Below, piece by piece: positions 33,301 through 45,813 of a DNA stretch of 64,000 bases. Both the position numbers and the translations under genes were made by a program. Origin of the DNA: Bryopsis sp. KO-2023 (taxonomy: Eukaryota > Chlorophyta > Ulvophyceae > Bryopsidales > Bryopsidaceae); assembly GCA_030272585.1 (NCBI GenBank), contig BSYQ01000001.1, forward strand, positions 4,712,001 through 4,776,000, written 5' to 3'. Numbering within the stretch: position 1 is the first letter of the stretch; each line of letters opens with the position of its first letter. The notes below the pieces were generated by a model. That model did no database searches. It had not been told where the DNA came from and worked only from the letters and a program-made list of their open reading frames with translations.

Positions 33301-36300
33301 TTCTGGAATGTGATTCGATGGCTGCCCTCCCTATTCAACCTCCGAACATTTATTTTGCAGGGTGGCACAGTTTGCCAAGAAATATTGGACATCCTGGAGA
33401 AGATCTCCATGGAGGAGTCGGTCGAAACGCCAGTCCCGGACGCCAAGATTGCGACACGACGGACCGAGGGCTCTGTGGATTCGATGGATTCGGTGTACCA
33501 GCTGTACGAACCCAATCAGGAAATCATGATGCAATGGTCCCTGGTGCATGCTTTTGCGACCATTCACGATCTCAAGTGCAGTGGGAAGCTGTTGGAAGAG
33601 CTGGCAGCACGGGACGACTGGATTCTGTTTCTGGCTGAATCCGGTGCACACAACTATGATATCAACCAGGTCAGGATGAGCAGTCAGTCGTAGCTGTCGA
33701 AGGGTTGACTGGTGTTTGAACATGTGCTTTTCACTGTCAAAAACAAAACCGACCGGAGAGCTGCTCCTAATTTTTCTTCTTTTATTGCTATGCTTCAGAA
33801 GATCGGGTCTGATGTTTGGAATTGACAGGTGTCTTGACAGGTGTCACATCAATTAGGCCTTTGACTATCCGTGTGGTTCCCAGGTTCTGGAGATTTCCAA
33901 AACGAAGTTCAGCAATCCAAGATTGGGTCACCATGTTTGCCACATCTTGAGGGGGCATTCTCAACTGGCACTGAAAGAATCTGGGGATGTGGATTCCAAA
34001 GACTCTGCACTGGCCACCATCGAAGTGCCTGAGGAGCCGAAGGGGGAGGAGCTCTTCGAGATTCTGGTCGAAGCGGAAAAGACCGGCGTCCCTGGACAGG
34101 TTTGAACCTCGCCGACTTTTCTGTCTTACATCTCGTATCCTACAAGTGAGGGGTTCTAATCGAAATGCTGTTTGACGTGCAGGCTTTGCTGAAGTGGGCA
34201 TGCAAATTAAACTGGCAGCTTCTTGCGATCGTTGCGGCATCTTGCCCTGATGCACCCTTGCTGAGCTGCCTTGTCGCTTGGCTGGACATATTCGCCCAAA
34301 CCGATGATCGCACGCTGAAGTATGAAGTGGATCCGGAGGGCTCCATCAATGTGGTGGACAGGCTTGCTTGGCATGTGCACATTTTCTGCAAGCTGGGCAG
34401 ATTCGATGATCTCATGGAAGCGTTCACATTGTTTCCTGTCATACCTGGGGCGCTTTTGTCGCGTTTCATTGGAGGTTTGAGTTTGTGTGCCCAGCATATG
34501 CTGCCGGCAGCTGAGCAGCACTTCAGGTCCTTCCAGGAACTCACCAACAGGGGTGATGGACAAGGTAAAAACGTGTGCTCATGGAGGAAACGATGGTGTC
34601 AATTGGGCTTTGCATATGACGGATTGATGGTGGGGATGATTTGGTCCACTGTACAGGTTTAGGGGCCCTCTTTTTGCACTGAAGGAGTACTTTGGTTCAC
34701 CATACAGATAGCCATGGAGCTCGAAGTGCCGATGCAAATACCCCCAGTGGCAGAAGCACCGTGGGTTCAAGTCCCTCCTTGCGAGACTTGAGAACGATGG
34801 ACCCTGTTGCTGAGGCAGATTTGATTGACCGAATATGCAGAACAGGGGCTCTGTCCGTTCTGCGTGGATTGCCTTCACCATACGAAAAGGAAAAACTGCT
34901 CAAAATGCTGGTCAGACTGGAAACCAGAGAAGGCTGCACCTGGCCAGAAGGCCTGAGGTGGGGCTTTCTGAATGGAATTTGCTGGTGGGAAGATAAAGCT
35001 TGGAGTTCTGTGTGTGATTGGAGCTTTGGTATAAGGTTGTGGTGTCGTTGTTAGGGTTTTGTTGTTGGCATATCAGTTGCTTGGCCCGGCTGCTGAAGAA
35101 TACATGGTTTGGAGTGGTGATGGTGCCAGCTCAAAGCCATCCATTCGGAATGTCAGAGAGGTTTTGGAAACTTTGGAGGACGACAGAAAGTGGGCTGAGG
35201 CCAGGCAATGGGGGAAAGCTAATGAAGTCAACCCTCATGAGGTGTGCGCCGGCTGGTCTATCGTCCAGAAACCTTTCTTTCAGCAGTGGCTTAATACATA
35301 GGGGCAATACGAATGGTTGGTCATTGAGCTGGTTTCTTGTCTTTCTATCAGATAACTCAGAGGGAGGCGGAATCGCTCATCACAGAGTGGGAGAATTTAG
35401 GGCTTGGCGAGGACTTGCACGAAATGCTGTGGGAAGAAGTTAATGAGATTTTCTTGGAGCATGAATTCCCTCCAGTGTTGGCCGGCGTTTTCTTCATTCA
35501 ACAGGGTGTCAATTTGTTGGACAAGGGGTGCGAGGAGGAAGTGCACGACCTCTTGGTCAGAGCCTTGGGGTGGCTGAAGGGGCAATACGTGGAGGTCAAT
35601 CAACCCTCCGTTTCAAAGCTGATTGCGGAGTTGAGGCGAGCTCTTTTCTTGATGAATGGGGACCCCAATCACCTGCAAAAAATCCTCCCCAACAAGGTAT
35701 GCCCACATTTTGAGCAAGTTGCTTGAAAACCCATGTTTTGAAAGCATCTTCACTATGTCTTTTCGAGAGTGCTTTTCTGTGGATGAGTGGGGGCGGCTAG
35801 TGAGATTTTGGTTTGCTGGTGTATTATTGTTTTGGAGGGATTCGCAGCATCAGGGGGTCGTTACAGCCGATCGCCCGCAGTCAAGATGATTCTCAAGGCT
35901 GCAATTCCACCAGAACAAAGCACACAAGCGGTGCCACCTTCCCCAGCTCCTCCGCCGACTCCCACACCGAAACCGACACCTGCACCTTTGCCAATCAGAA
36001 GCTCGACACCTGTTCGAAGTCCACGGGGCTCCCTGGAAGGTGAGCATCAGAGATGGCATGGCAATGGATCCTCGTGATTAAAACAAACGATTTTGGGATT
36101 TCCTCCACAGTCTTGATAGAGCTGGAGTGGGTTAAAGAGGGGTTGGGGTGGGGTGGCGAGGGAATCAATGCTTGTGCTCCCCAGCCATGAAGAGGGATTC
36201 CTTGCATGCTCTCTGAAAGCATGGCTCTGTGTGAATGTCGGTGTTTATGGGTTTTTTCAGAGGGGGCGTCTGGCGAGGAGACCGCACTGGAAAAAGGAAT

Positions 36301-39197
36301 TGAGCTGCTCCGCAAGCTGGTGGATAGGCCCTCTGAACAGGTGTTGGACAAGACAGTGAAGGCGCTGCTGGATCACGGTGAAATCGACGAGGCTAAGAAA
36401 CTCGGGAACGAGCTCCCCTTCCATCCGATCAATTTCTTCCTGGTCGACACTGCGATGGCAGTCATCCATACCTGCGGAGGAACTGGTATGCACACATGCT
36501 TGTAATTCACAACCTCCTTCAAATCGAGTCCAGAACCCAATTTTGATGGTGTGACTGATGTTTTTGATCGAAAAATCCTCAGGTTGGTCTGGAGATTCTG
36601 TGGAGGGTATCGCAATGGGGTCGATTCTGAACTTCTTGAAGGGTAGGCGTTTGATCAGTGCTGGCCCTGCTCCTGGACCTCAACCTGTGCTGGATGCCGT
36701 TGCCCTTGCATGCATGGACAGCGGGGGTCAATCTGTTTGCAACAGAGCGGCCGTGACTTTCCGTTCCAGCACAGTGCTGGGGATCTCATGCGAAGAGCTG
36801 GCATCCCACGGTCCATACGAGGTTTGTGTGTGCAGACGGTCAGCATCGACTCTTTGTTTCTGTGGGATGGGAGTGAGGGTCAAGTTCGGGTGTTTGTGGA
36901 GATATTCATGTCGGTGGGGTTTGGGTGCAGATTTTGGAGATGCTCCTCGGCAAGGGGGACGATGCGTTGATTGTTGCACGCAAGTTCAGCGATGCTTATG
37001 AACTCACACCCAGGGCGACTGCTAGAATGCTGGCACAGATGCTGCTGAAACGCCTGTTGGAAGATCGGGATGTGGATAATGTCACCAGACGTATAAGGTA
37101 CCTGCACAGAGATGTTGTGATGCTCAACTCAACTGCGCTCCCTTCCCAACGCAGAGGCGACAAGGATGCTGCTTGTACAATATATACGCTCCATCTGCAT
37201 TCGGCAGTGAATTCATTGCTTTTTATCTGGGCCACTTGTTGCGATTTGGAGAGCAAACGGCAGTGTGAATTTGCATTGCAGCTGTGAGGAGCTGATGTCC
37301 AACGCAGTTATATGCAACGATTGGATCGAGGTGGGGAATGCACTCATGCAGCTGTTGCTGGAGAGGCACTCTGCATTGCCCAGTGACGTAGAAGCAGACA
37401 TCCTGGCGATTGCATATCAATGCTACGAGCGGTGCGAGTATGTCGAAGGTCTGGACGTGCTGTTGGAGCTTGCCACTTCAAGGGTCGAAGAATATGCCTC
37501 CGAAGAGATGTATGAAGCCCTTATCAAGCTGATCACAGGTAAATTTCTGCAAAAAAAAACCCATCCCATTATTCGGCCCATGGATGATGTATTGAAATAT
37601 TGCAGATATTTCCAAGAAGGAGAATCTACAGGGCAAAATGCATAGGTGGTTTATGCCCATGTTTGTTGGTTTAAACAACTAGGAGTTTTCTGACGAGAGA
37701 GGAAAAAAAAACCATGGTATGATGCAAGCTTCTGAAAAGTTTCGATGTGGTCGATATGTTTCGGTAGGCTTGGGTAAATACGAAAACATGCAACAGCCCC
37801 TGGATTTATTGGTTAAGCAAAACCAGTTGGAGCGCCTGCTGGATGCAGCCGGCGAAGGGAGCCGAACCTCGAGGGCCTTCCGATCAGCCATTTTGAGTGC
37901 GGTGCACCGACACAGACCAAACGATGCTGAAACTTTGGATTTGGCGCACGAGTTCTTTGACATGCATGTGGAAGTTGCAAAGGGCCTCAGAAAGCTAGCA
38001 AACGAGGTGTGCGATGATGTTCACCGCCGATATTGGGTGCTTCGGAGGTTGATTCAGTGGATAAACCCTGATTTGAGGGATGATTGGGTGGTGGTGGTCG
38101 TCGTGTGCAGATATTGAAGGATTTTGCTGCCCAAGGTTATCCTGCAAGAGATCCGGACCTGCTTCAATCAATCGATATGTTAATGCGGGCTGCCGAAGAG
38201 TACTCCTCCGTGGAATGCAGCATGGCGGCTGCTCAGTGTTGGGCAATGGTCGCCCTTGTCGCACAACAGGTACTGGACATCTCAGCAAGCGAATTTTTTA
38301 TCGATGGAAAGAGTTATGCTGCCAACATCACAAATGTACAATATCAAATCTTGCATTCCTTGATGGGCATATCAACGAGGCCGCCATGTGGGAGTGTTCA
38401 CCGTGCACTGTTGTACAGGCATGCTTTCCTGATCGCCGATGGGTATGTCTGAGCGACAGCGCCTGCAGAGATATTCTTCCTCAGCTGCCAGATCTGAGCC
38501 CTGCCCTCGTGGTTGCAAGAGCCTACCAATTCAACACACCACAGGTAGGCAATTGAGCAATTGACCTGCTATTAGCGTTTGTCTGCTAGTCCTTCTTCTG
38601 GTCAACCTGCCTGACTTCTTGGTCGCTGCACAGGATTGGGTTTTGACCCTTTGGCAGCACATGCTTGAGGCTTCTACCGCCAAGGGAGGGGGGAACTTGT
38701 TTGCGAACTCGGGTGGGCATGCTATTGTGGGAATGCAGTCCTACTCCAAAGGCGTAATGAAAGAGATTGTTATTGAGGATCAGCTTGACCAGGTACGACA
38801 TTGGAATTGGAGGGGAATGCAGCTTTATATCGATCTTGCTTTTTGATGCCTGTCAGGGAAAAAAAAAAGCTTCGAGCTGAATGGTCAGGGGTCGAAAGGT
38901 GCTGTTCTGCCTAGCATAAACAGATTGCAAAGAACAGTTTGCTGGTGTGATTTCCAGGTGGCTCAAATGTTCATTGCGCATCGAGACCAGGAGGGCATGT
39001 ACAATGCAGGGAACGGAGTTGTTAACAAAGGTGTTCTTTCGAAATGCTTTGCCCAATTTGCGATGAGCGTCATGGACTACGAACAGAGAATGGATCTGTG
39101 TCAGACTGTGGGGGTTGAAGAAGTTCAGCCGATTATTGAAGAATGCCTCGAGGTCCTTGGCATATCCCACTCCGTCACAGAACGATCAGGACAATGA
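30302..39197 (+). CDS. SPG11: Spatacsin (SPG11) homologue, N-terminus not found
   Basis: Large alpha-solenoid protein that in animals works with spastizin and the AP-5 adaptor in late endosome and lysosome recycling. Exons: 30302-30455, 30718-31433, 31639-31839, 31957-32837, 32961-33236, 33361-33669, 33884-34099, 34183-34564, 34708-34957, 35055-35241, 35352-35696, about 35854-36039, 36261-36485, 36583-36821, 36931-37097, 37282-37538, 37768-38006, 38111-38269, 38419-38544, 38634-38792, 38958-39197; roughly 1970 aa. Family signatures: WSLVHAFATIHDLKCSGKLL, LAIVAASCPDAPLLSCLVAW, ARQWGKANEVNPHE, ISCEELASHGPYEILEMLLG with DDALIVARKF, LGKYENMQQPLDLL, HRPNDAETLDLAHEFFDMHV, AAQCWAMVALVA, and PALVVARAYQF in the spatacsin C-terminal region. 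All phases agree except at the Pro-rich exon near 35854, whose best acceptor is phase 1 after a phase 0 donor; an acceptor at 35885 would fit. The 5' end is incomplete. Confidence 0.9.
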
Positions 39198-39620
39198 TTA
39201 GAGGCAGCTCAGTCAGACTCATTGCAGGGGAGGGAGTGTACATTGGGTAGTAGTGGGCTTTACAGGAACATTTTGGGGTGGTATTTTTAGCTTTTTCAGG
39301 GCAAGAGGAATCGGAGGGGAGATTCTTATGACAGTTTGTGTGTGGAGTGATTTGGGGGGGGAATGTGTTCAAGGAAAACAAGCGTTGGAATGAAATCTGT
39401 GAACGTTAGATTGACACGGAATGTTTAATTAGGTTTGAAGCTGGTGAGCAGGTTTGCATCCGTAACACATGTACACGTGTATTCATTGATATTAGTCATT
39501 TCCTCACACCCGCTCAACTCGACGACCATAAAAGTCGCGCCACGGATCCCACCACCCTCGCTCTCTTGCTTTCGATACCTGCCCACGCCGAAGACAATCG
39601 ACAGTTTCCGTGGGGAGAAG
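39198..39620. other. Spacer between spatacsin and the CID gene
   Basis: 3' region of the spatacsin gene and 5' region of the next gene on the same strand. No exon is required here. The frame leading into the CID start is open upstream to about 39435, so a longer N-terminus is possible. Confidence 0.5.
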
Positions 39621-41238
39621 ATGTGGAAGCGTGAGGAGGAGTTCAAGGCCCTCCTGGCAGCCCAGTCAGGAAAACTGACGCAGGAGGGCCTTGACCTGCT
39701 GACGCGAATCGCGGTGCAGGACGAGAAGGAGGTAAGGAAGGGAGCTTGCAGAAAGCCTTGGGGAGGGTGGAGGCGAAAAATGATCGCTGATGGTATTGCC
39801 GAGCGGAGGAGCGGTGATGCTCGTTGTTGATGGCGATGAGCGCGAAACCAGAATCAGTGGCTTGGTTGGCCAAGAGTTCAAGGAGGGAATCTTCCGTCGC
39901 GGAGTGATCGGAAACCTTCGGCGTGATGTCCAGAATGGGACCTGAACTTGAAATCTCTTTCTTGCAGTGCTTCAAGCACGTTTCGGCCCTACTTGAGCGC
40001 CAGATGCGGAAGGTCAAGCTCAAGTACCGGACGAACGTGCTGCACATCCTGTCCTACGTTCTCCGAACTTCGTTCATGAAGTTCAAGTCGGAGAACAAAT
40101 ATGGTAAGTTCTTTTTCCACATCTTTGCTTTCGTTCCACAATTTCCGCTCCCTCGCGAGTTGTCTGCTGATCTTTGTTCGCTCGTTTCCGCTGACATCTT
40201 CGTTTTCGTATGGTGCAGCGAAGCGGTTGTCCAACAGGATGACCGCTATTTTCGAGTTTCTGAAGGAATGCGGTGACGACCAGAAGGTGAGTGACGTCTT
40301 TTGTGTTTTTATCGTTTTGCGGCGGCTGAAGGGAAGTGCGACGGCAGCTTCGTTGCCGTTTCCGAATCGTTGATGCATGTATCGTAATGAAAAAAGCTCA
40401 AATTGGGGCTCTGAGTTCTTCCATGCACTCCATGCATGGGTTTGCATTGAAACTGGTGATTGATCTGAGAAGATGATTTTCCTCATTGCTTGTGTGAACA
40501 CAGCCCACCATTTCCCGAGTGTTGCTTGCCTGGAGGCGGGAAAACCTTTTCTGCAAGCCACTCATGGAGGACATGTACGAAGTGCTGGGCTGGCAACCCG
40601 AAGAGCCTGTGCAATCTCCAGTGGCTTACACCATCAACTGCTCCTTCGACTCCCAAGCCAGGGTGGTCGAAAACATCCCAAAGGAGCCGAAGCCCGAGGG
40701 AGAGGATGTTCAAACTGGAAGACATGGTGGAGCCGGTGTTCTTCAAGACGGTGCACCAAGGGGGAGAGCCCACAGCAATCCACATTCCAGCAGCCATCAC
40801 CGAAACAACAACATGAGCAGACTTCGCACCGAGCCTCAGCCAGCATTCAGTTACAACTCGGACCGATGTTCAGGACACTGTGGAGGGGGGAATTTCGACG
40901 AGTGTGCTCAGGGTGCACTGAATTCAAGAAAAAGGAGGAGGGAAATGAATTTTAGCGAAATGTGGCATCCGCCGATTGCACCTGACCCTTACTATTCACC
41001 ATTTGTGGTGGACCCTCACGAGGTAACCCAGCCCTTGAAAGTGAGAAAGGGGAATTCGCCAGACAGCAGACATCGTTGTGGTGGATCGATGGATGCATGC
41101 CAGGATTCACAGCCGACCGGAAACTGGATTTCAAATGTCAGACAGGTCGTGAAAGACTTGGACTCTGACTTGTCAATATTCAAAAGAGCGGAAGCCGTCG
41201 CTCAGGTTATCAACAGTGTACTGAAGCAGGCTCGGTGA
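39621..41238 (+). CDS. CID (RPR) domain protein, RTT103/RPRD-like
   Basis: CTD-interacting domain protein, expected to bind the phosphorylated C-terminal repeats of RNA polymerase II in 3'-end processing or termination. Exons: 39621-39731, 39968-40103, 40219-40286, 40504-41238; phases 0, 1 and 0 agree and the product is 349 aa. Residues 1-130 form the CID: helix pairs FKHVSALLERQMRKVKLKYR, NVLHILSYVLRTSFMKF, AKRLSNRMTAIFEFLKECGD, PTISRVLLAWRRENLFCKPL, corresponding to the LYLANDVLHNS and LLNIWEER blocks of the family. The remaining 220 residues are Ser/Gly/His-rich and probably disordered, with a basic stretch SRKRRREMNF that may be a nuclear signal. There is no RRM or coiled coil as in SCAF or RPRD proteins. 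The start is the first ATG; the frame is open further upstream. Confidence 0.85.
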
Positions 41239-42617
41239 TTCTCCGCTGCCCTGTCTTCCGAATGGCAATCTGAAAGAAGAAATTTGAACGGCCAACATAC
41301 ATGGAGCAACGGGATTCAATGGTGAGTTGCATTGTCTGGATGACTGTCCTGGAAGCTGCCGGTTTCAGTTCTTTGCTTTGTGCGTTGTGGTTGTCTGTTC
41401 TGTGTTTCATCAATCCGCATCAATGCCACCAAACATTTGGAGATTTTGCTTCTGGTGTGCTTTCTTGTGTATTGAGCAGAACGTTAGTTTTTATTCACCA
41501 GCAATATCATGGGTTGAATGGCTCCCTTCGATTGACTATTGTGGGTTGGTGAGCGAAGCTAAAAACAGCCGGTTGTGGTGTGCTGTTTTCAGATAGTCCA
41601 TTCCGATTGGAGACCTGTTCCACAAGCAACAAGATGTTTCAAACCCCAATAGAGGAAAGCTCAGCCCTTGTTTGTCAGCTCTGTGTTCTATTGGGTGGTG
41701 GTGGTGGTGGTAGTGATACGAGGACTGGGTTTGAGATGTTGCTAATGTTTTTAGAGAAATTTGGAAAGGGATGAAAAGATTTGTTTCGTTTTGTGGAAGC
41801 AATCGAGAACGTTGGAAGGAGGAGGGAAAAACCATAGAGGGGCGGATTGCTTCTTGGTTTTGTTCATATAGATTTTCTAGGAAGAGTGAAGAGAAAGCTT
41901 CACGTATTCATGACATGGGTCAGTCATGGCCGGTCCTTTTGGGGCATTAAACTGTGTTGGACAGTTTTACGGCACTTGGAACAGTAGATTACACTTTGTA
42001 TAGGTTTTTTCATGGAATCCTTTGTAACAAAGGGAGTCAAGTTCATCAATCAAAGGGCATGATCTCAAATTTGAGGAGCAAAATGGGAGTTTGCCTACCA
42101 AACAGGATAAGTGGGGGTCAAATGTAGTTGCAGCATGCAGTTCTGCAAGGATTTTCCTCTTGGATTGTTGTGGACACAATCTGTTTCAGACTCACCACTA
42201 GCTCCTTATTACTACATCAAGTTGCATCAAAACCCACCAGTCACTGATTCCACACGAGTTGTTCGAGCAATTCACAAACAAGCAGGTGGGGATTATGTAA
42301 TCAAGTAATTCCTCTGTCATAAGTGACTCTAAAATTTACTTATTTCTTTTTGCTTTTTCATCAGGTGGATACTGCAAAAAATTCCAGAAAGAAAACCTTT
42401 GCACCTGGTTACATTTCAGAGTCAGGCAAAAAGTGAAAGACTGACCTCAGACGAATTAGTCATATTTCCTTTCTCATCCAAGGAACAGTTTCTTTGGATT
42501 TCGGGATCATCGCGACTGCCGTACGGCCACACGGTCGTCCTTGGCGGCTTCGCTCCCAAATTACGCTTTCTGCTACGGTGGTGTTTAGCGGAGGCCAGGG
42601 AATCGGAAGCGGCAAAG
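41239..42617. other. Intergenic, upstream of RPL17
   Basis: No exon recognised. A short (GGT)n run lies near 41695-41713. The last 150 bp are richer in GC and are probably the RPL17 promoter and leader. Confidence 0.5.
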
Positions 42618-44946
42618 ATGGGAAAGTACGCGAGGGAAGCGTTGAACCCAACGAAGGCGTGCAGGGTGCGTCCGACTGGCATCATCTCTCAAGGAGGTGC
42701 TCGACGTTTTGATAATCGTTTTTGTGTCCGTACCCCCTATATCGAGAGACTCTCGAAGCGGATCTGTGGTTGTGAATGGAAGTGTTGGGTGGAATGTTAA
42801 AGCGTGGAGGCTGGGGGAGAAAGAAACAGAACAGAGATTCCGCCAGTTTCTGTTGGAAGAGTTTTTTGTTATTGTCTTTGGATGTCTTGGGCAAGGGTCT
42901 CGAAGAAAGTCGTGCTGCAACAGTTCGCCAGTTCGTTGCTTGATTTTCTCCACTCCCTCCTGTGGAAAGATATTTATCCAAACCAGTCGAGAATCGATAG
43001 GATTGGTTGATGACTTTGGAACTGTACGGAGAGCGAAAAACCTTCCCTGTAGTGGCCAACCAACCGCGCGTTCTTTCTCACTCTATTTTCCAGGCCAAAG
43101 GTGCGGATCTCCGTGTGCACTTCAAGAACACGAGGGAAACATGCATGGCTCTTAAGAAGATGCAACTCGACCAAGCCAAAACTTACTTGGAGGACGTGCT
43201 CGCACACAAGCGTTGCATTCCCTTCAGGCGATTTTGTGGCGGCGTCGGTCGCACAGGACAAGCGAAGGTGGAGGGTAGCACCACTGGCCAGGGTCGGTGG
43301 CCAAAGAAGTCGGTGGAGGTTGTGTTGAATCTGCTCAAGAACGCTGAGAGCAATGCTGAGGTGACGATTGTTTTTTTTCCTTTTTCTACCTAACTCCTGA
43401 AATTTAAAAAGCTGTGAAACCCAATTTTAGAACATGGATCGGAGGGCAACGATACCAGAAAAGATTTATAGAGTACCAAGCATTCACTTGCAGTTTTAGT
43501 GCCGATGTGGAGTCCTTTTTTTTCCTTTCCTTTTCTCTTTTTCATGTTTTTTTTCATGTGTTTTTTCATGTTTTTTTTCATGTTTTTTGCATTTTATGAG
43601 CGTTTTTTTCATGTTTTTTTCCATTTTTTTAGCGTTTTTTGAACAACGGTATAATTTTTTGGGAGTAACTATAAAGGGAATTTTTCCTCAATTTTACAGT
43701 TGAAGGGACTCGATGCCGAAAACTTGTATATCTACCATATTCAAGTCAATAGGGCTATGAAGCAGAGGAGGAGAACTTACAGGGCTCACGGAAGAATCAA
43801 CCGTGAGTTGGAACAACGCTTCAGATTTGATTGTGTTCAAATTGATATCTGCTCATCGGGAGACTTTTCTGTGTTGCATTGTTAAAGCAATTATTTTTTT
43901 TATTATTATTTTCTTCCTGTGCCTTTGAAAATAATTTCTCACCAAGGGGAGAAGAGAACCTCAGCCGCCTGGACTCCACTGAATTTTTCTGGGCATTTTA
44001 CTACATAAATTTTAAAATTCTATTACATCTTCTATTATTTTCATAATATTAAAAAAGGGAAGGAGGAGAGAAAATTATACAAATAAAAAATAAGAAAAAG
44101 TTTTTTTTGTGCATGTGGCGGAAATCTTTCTCAGGCAAGGTTCATCCAGTAATTTCCTAGACCACTTTTCCATTGGAAACCCTGGTATATATAGTTGCGC
44201 TTGTGTGACTGTGTATTTTTTGCCTCAGCTTACATGTCCTCTCCATGCCATGTGGAACTCATTCTTTGCGAGAAGGAGCAGCCAGTGAAAGCAGAGCCAG
44301 TGAGTTTTCGTCTTTCCCACAGAATTAAATTAGTTGGGTGAAGAAAACACCACCATTCAACGATCAAATCCACACATCCGAAAACTCGTCAACAGGTTTT
44401 TTCCATCCTGTTGGGGTGGCTACTTGAAATGTGTGAGAGAGAATGATGACGAACAGCCCATCGTGCTCTCTTTGTGGGCACGCATGTTTTGAGGGTTATC
44501 AACATTCTTTTACCAGTTGTTTTTTTATTCCCTTCTGTTGGCGAAATCAATCAATGGTTGGAATAGATAACAGAAAATGGATAGATGCTTTGTTCTGCTG
44601 AACCTGATGGTAGATAAAAGTGGGGCAGGTCTAGATTTCCTCCAGTTTTTGATCATGTCATCTCATTTTTATTGAGTCAGGGGAAATTTCAGAGAATCCT
44701 GAGAAAATGAGGATTTGAACCTAATAGTTTGAGAAGTGGTGCCCATGCTTTCACAAGATCCATTTCCATACTTACTGTTTTTCTTTTGCACTTCCAGTCT
44801 CATCCAATAATTGCAAAATATGTAACCTGATTTTGTTGGTTTGATGTTGCGTATTCAAGGAGGAAGCTTCTTCCGGTGGCGTCAAGCGTGGAAAGCATCT
44901 TAGGGTACAGAGACTGCGATCCGGAGCCCGTTCAGCTCATGCTTAG
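42618..44946 (+). CDS. RPL17: Cytosolic 60S ribosomal protein L17 (uL22)
   Basis: Structural protein of the large subunit lining the exit tunnel. Exons: 42618-42665, 43094-43360, 43700-43802, 44229-44299, 44860-44946; phases 0, 0, 1 and 0 agree and the product is 191 aa. The match to eukaryotic uL22 runs the whole length: [88 protein letters not shown], then [19 protein letters not shown]. The C-terminal 28 residues ([14 protein letters not shown]...) are basic and lineage-specific, as is usual for this tail. As a highly expressed housekeeping gene it is a good anchor for species placement. Confidence 0.98.
43515..43650 (+). repeat. T-rich repeats of ttttttcatg in an RPL17 intron
   Basis: In the intron between RPL17 exons 2 and 3, the word ttttttcatg recurs five or six times at about 13-15 base intervals, followed by two tttttagcgttttt variants. 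It is a short low-complexity tandem array without coding capacity. Confidence 0.8.
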
Positions 44947-45813
44947 ATGGATAGATTCTCATTGGGGGGTGGGTTTGGGGAAGGGGGTGGGGTGGGTTAA
45001 CAAAAACCAAAGAATCGAGATGCCATGCGTTTTCTTTGTGCGCTTCTACATGAGGTGATCTGGCCTTATTCGGAAATGAGTGGATGTTTGTGAGGTTGAT
45101 GGACGGTGTATTGTGCAAAATCCGACAGTGGTGTTCTGTAAAATTTGGAGGTGGCAAATAGATAGCCGTAGTTGGGCTGGACCTGACTGCAACCGAGTCG
45201 AGTGAAGCTCATACATTATGAAAACCTGCAAGGGCGATAATTTCACAATTGCTGCGAAACTGTGTGTTTTGAACTGAAAGATCCCTTTGAGCAGTAAAAT
45301 TGTTGGGATGAAGGTTTGAGATTAGTGTTCAAGCCACTCAAATACTTGCCAACATATTTGATAATGGCTTTGACCTCAGATCACCAAAATGTCCCCTGTA
45401 CGTCATTGCGAACCCCTCAAAACACTGCAACATGTACAACTGTTTCAAGGGTGAGCCAGAGAGGCCAGTGTAGAATTAAATGTAATCAAACCTCAACAAA
45501 CTGACCCCAAAAGCAATTGAATGTGATGAAAAAACATCACCACCTAAGCGATAGAGTGATTGCCAGACCAGCATCGAGGTATTGAGTTGCAATTCTTTTA
45601 TTCAGCATTCTTCCCTCGAACACCACCACCACCATTCCAGTCATGAATCAAGGAGTACCCTCTTTGGCCTCGAAAAGAGCTGCTTTCATTTCAAAGACAG
45701 CACGTAGGATATGCACATGGACAAGGAAGCCAAACCTTGGTGTCAAAAGTTTAAGAAAAAAATCAAATGCCAAACAAGAGAATGTATGATTTCATAAAAA
45801 AAAAAAACGTCCC
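44947..45813. other. Convergent 3' spacer between RPL17 and the PsbP gene
   Basis: Both neighbouring genes end here. No exon seen. Confidence 0.6.

Noticed and set aside
33331-36059. Long minus-strand frames opposite the spatacsin exons
   Set aside because: They mirror well-supported plus-strand exons and have no splice or family support.
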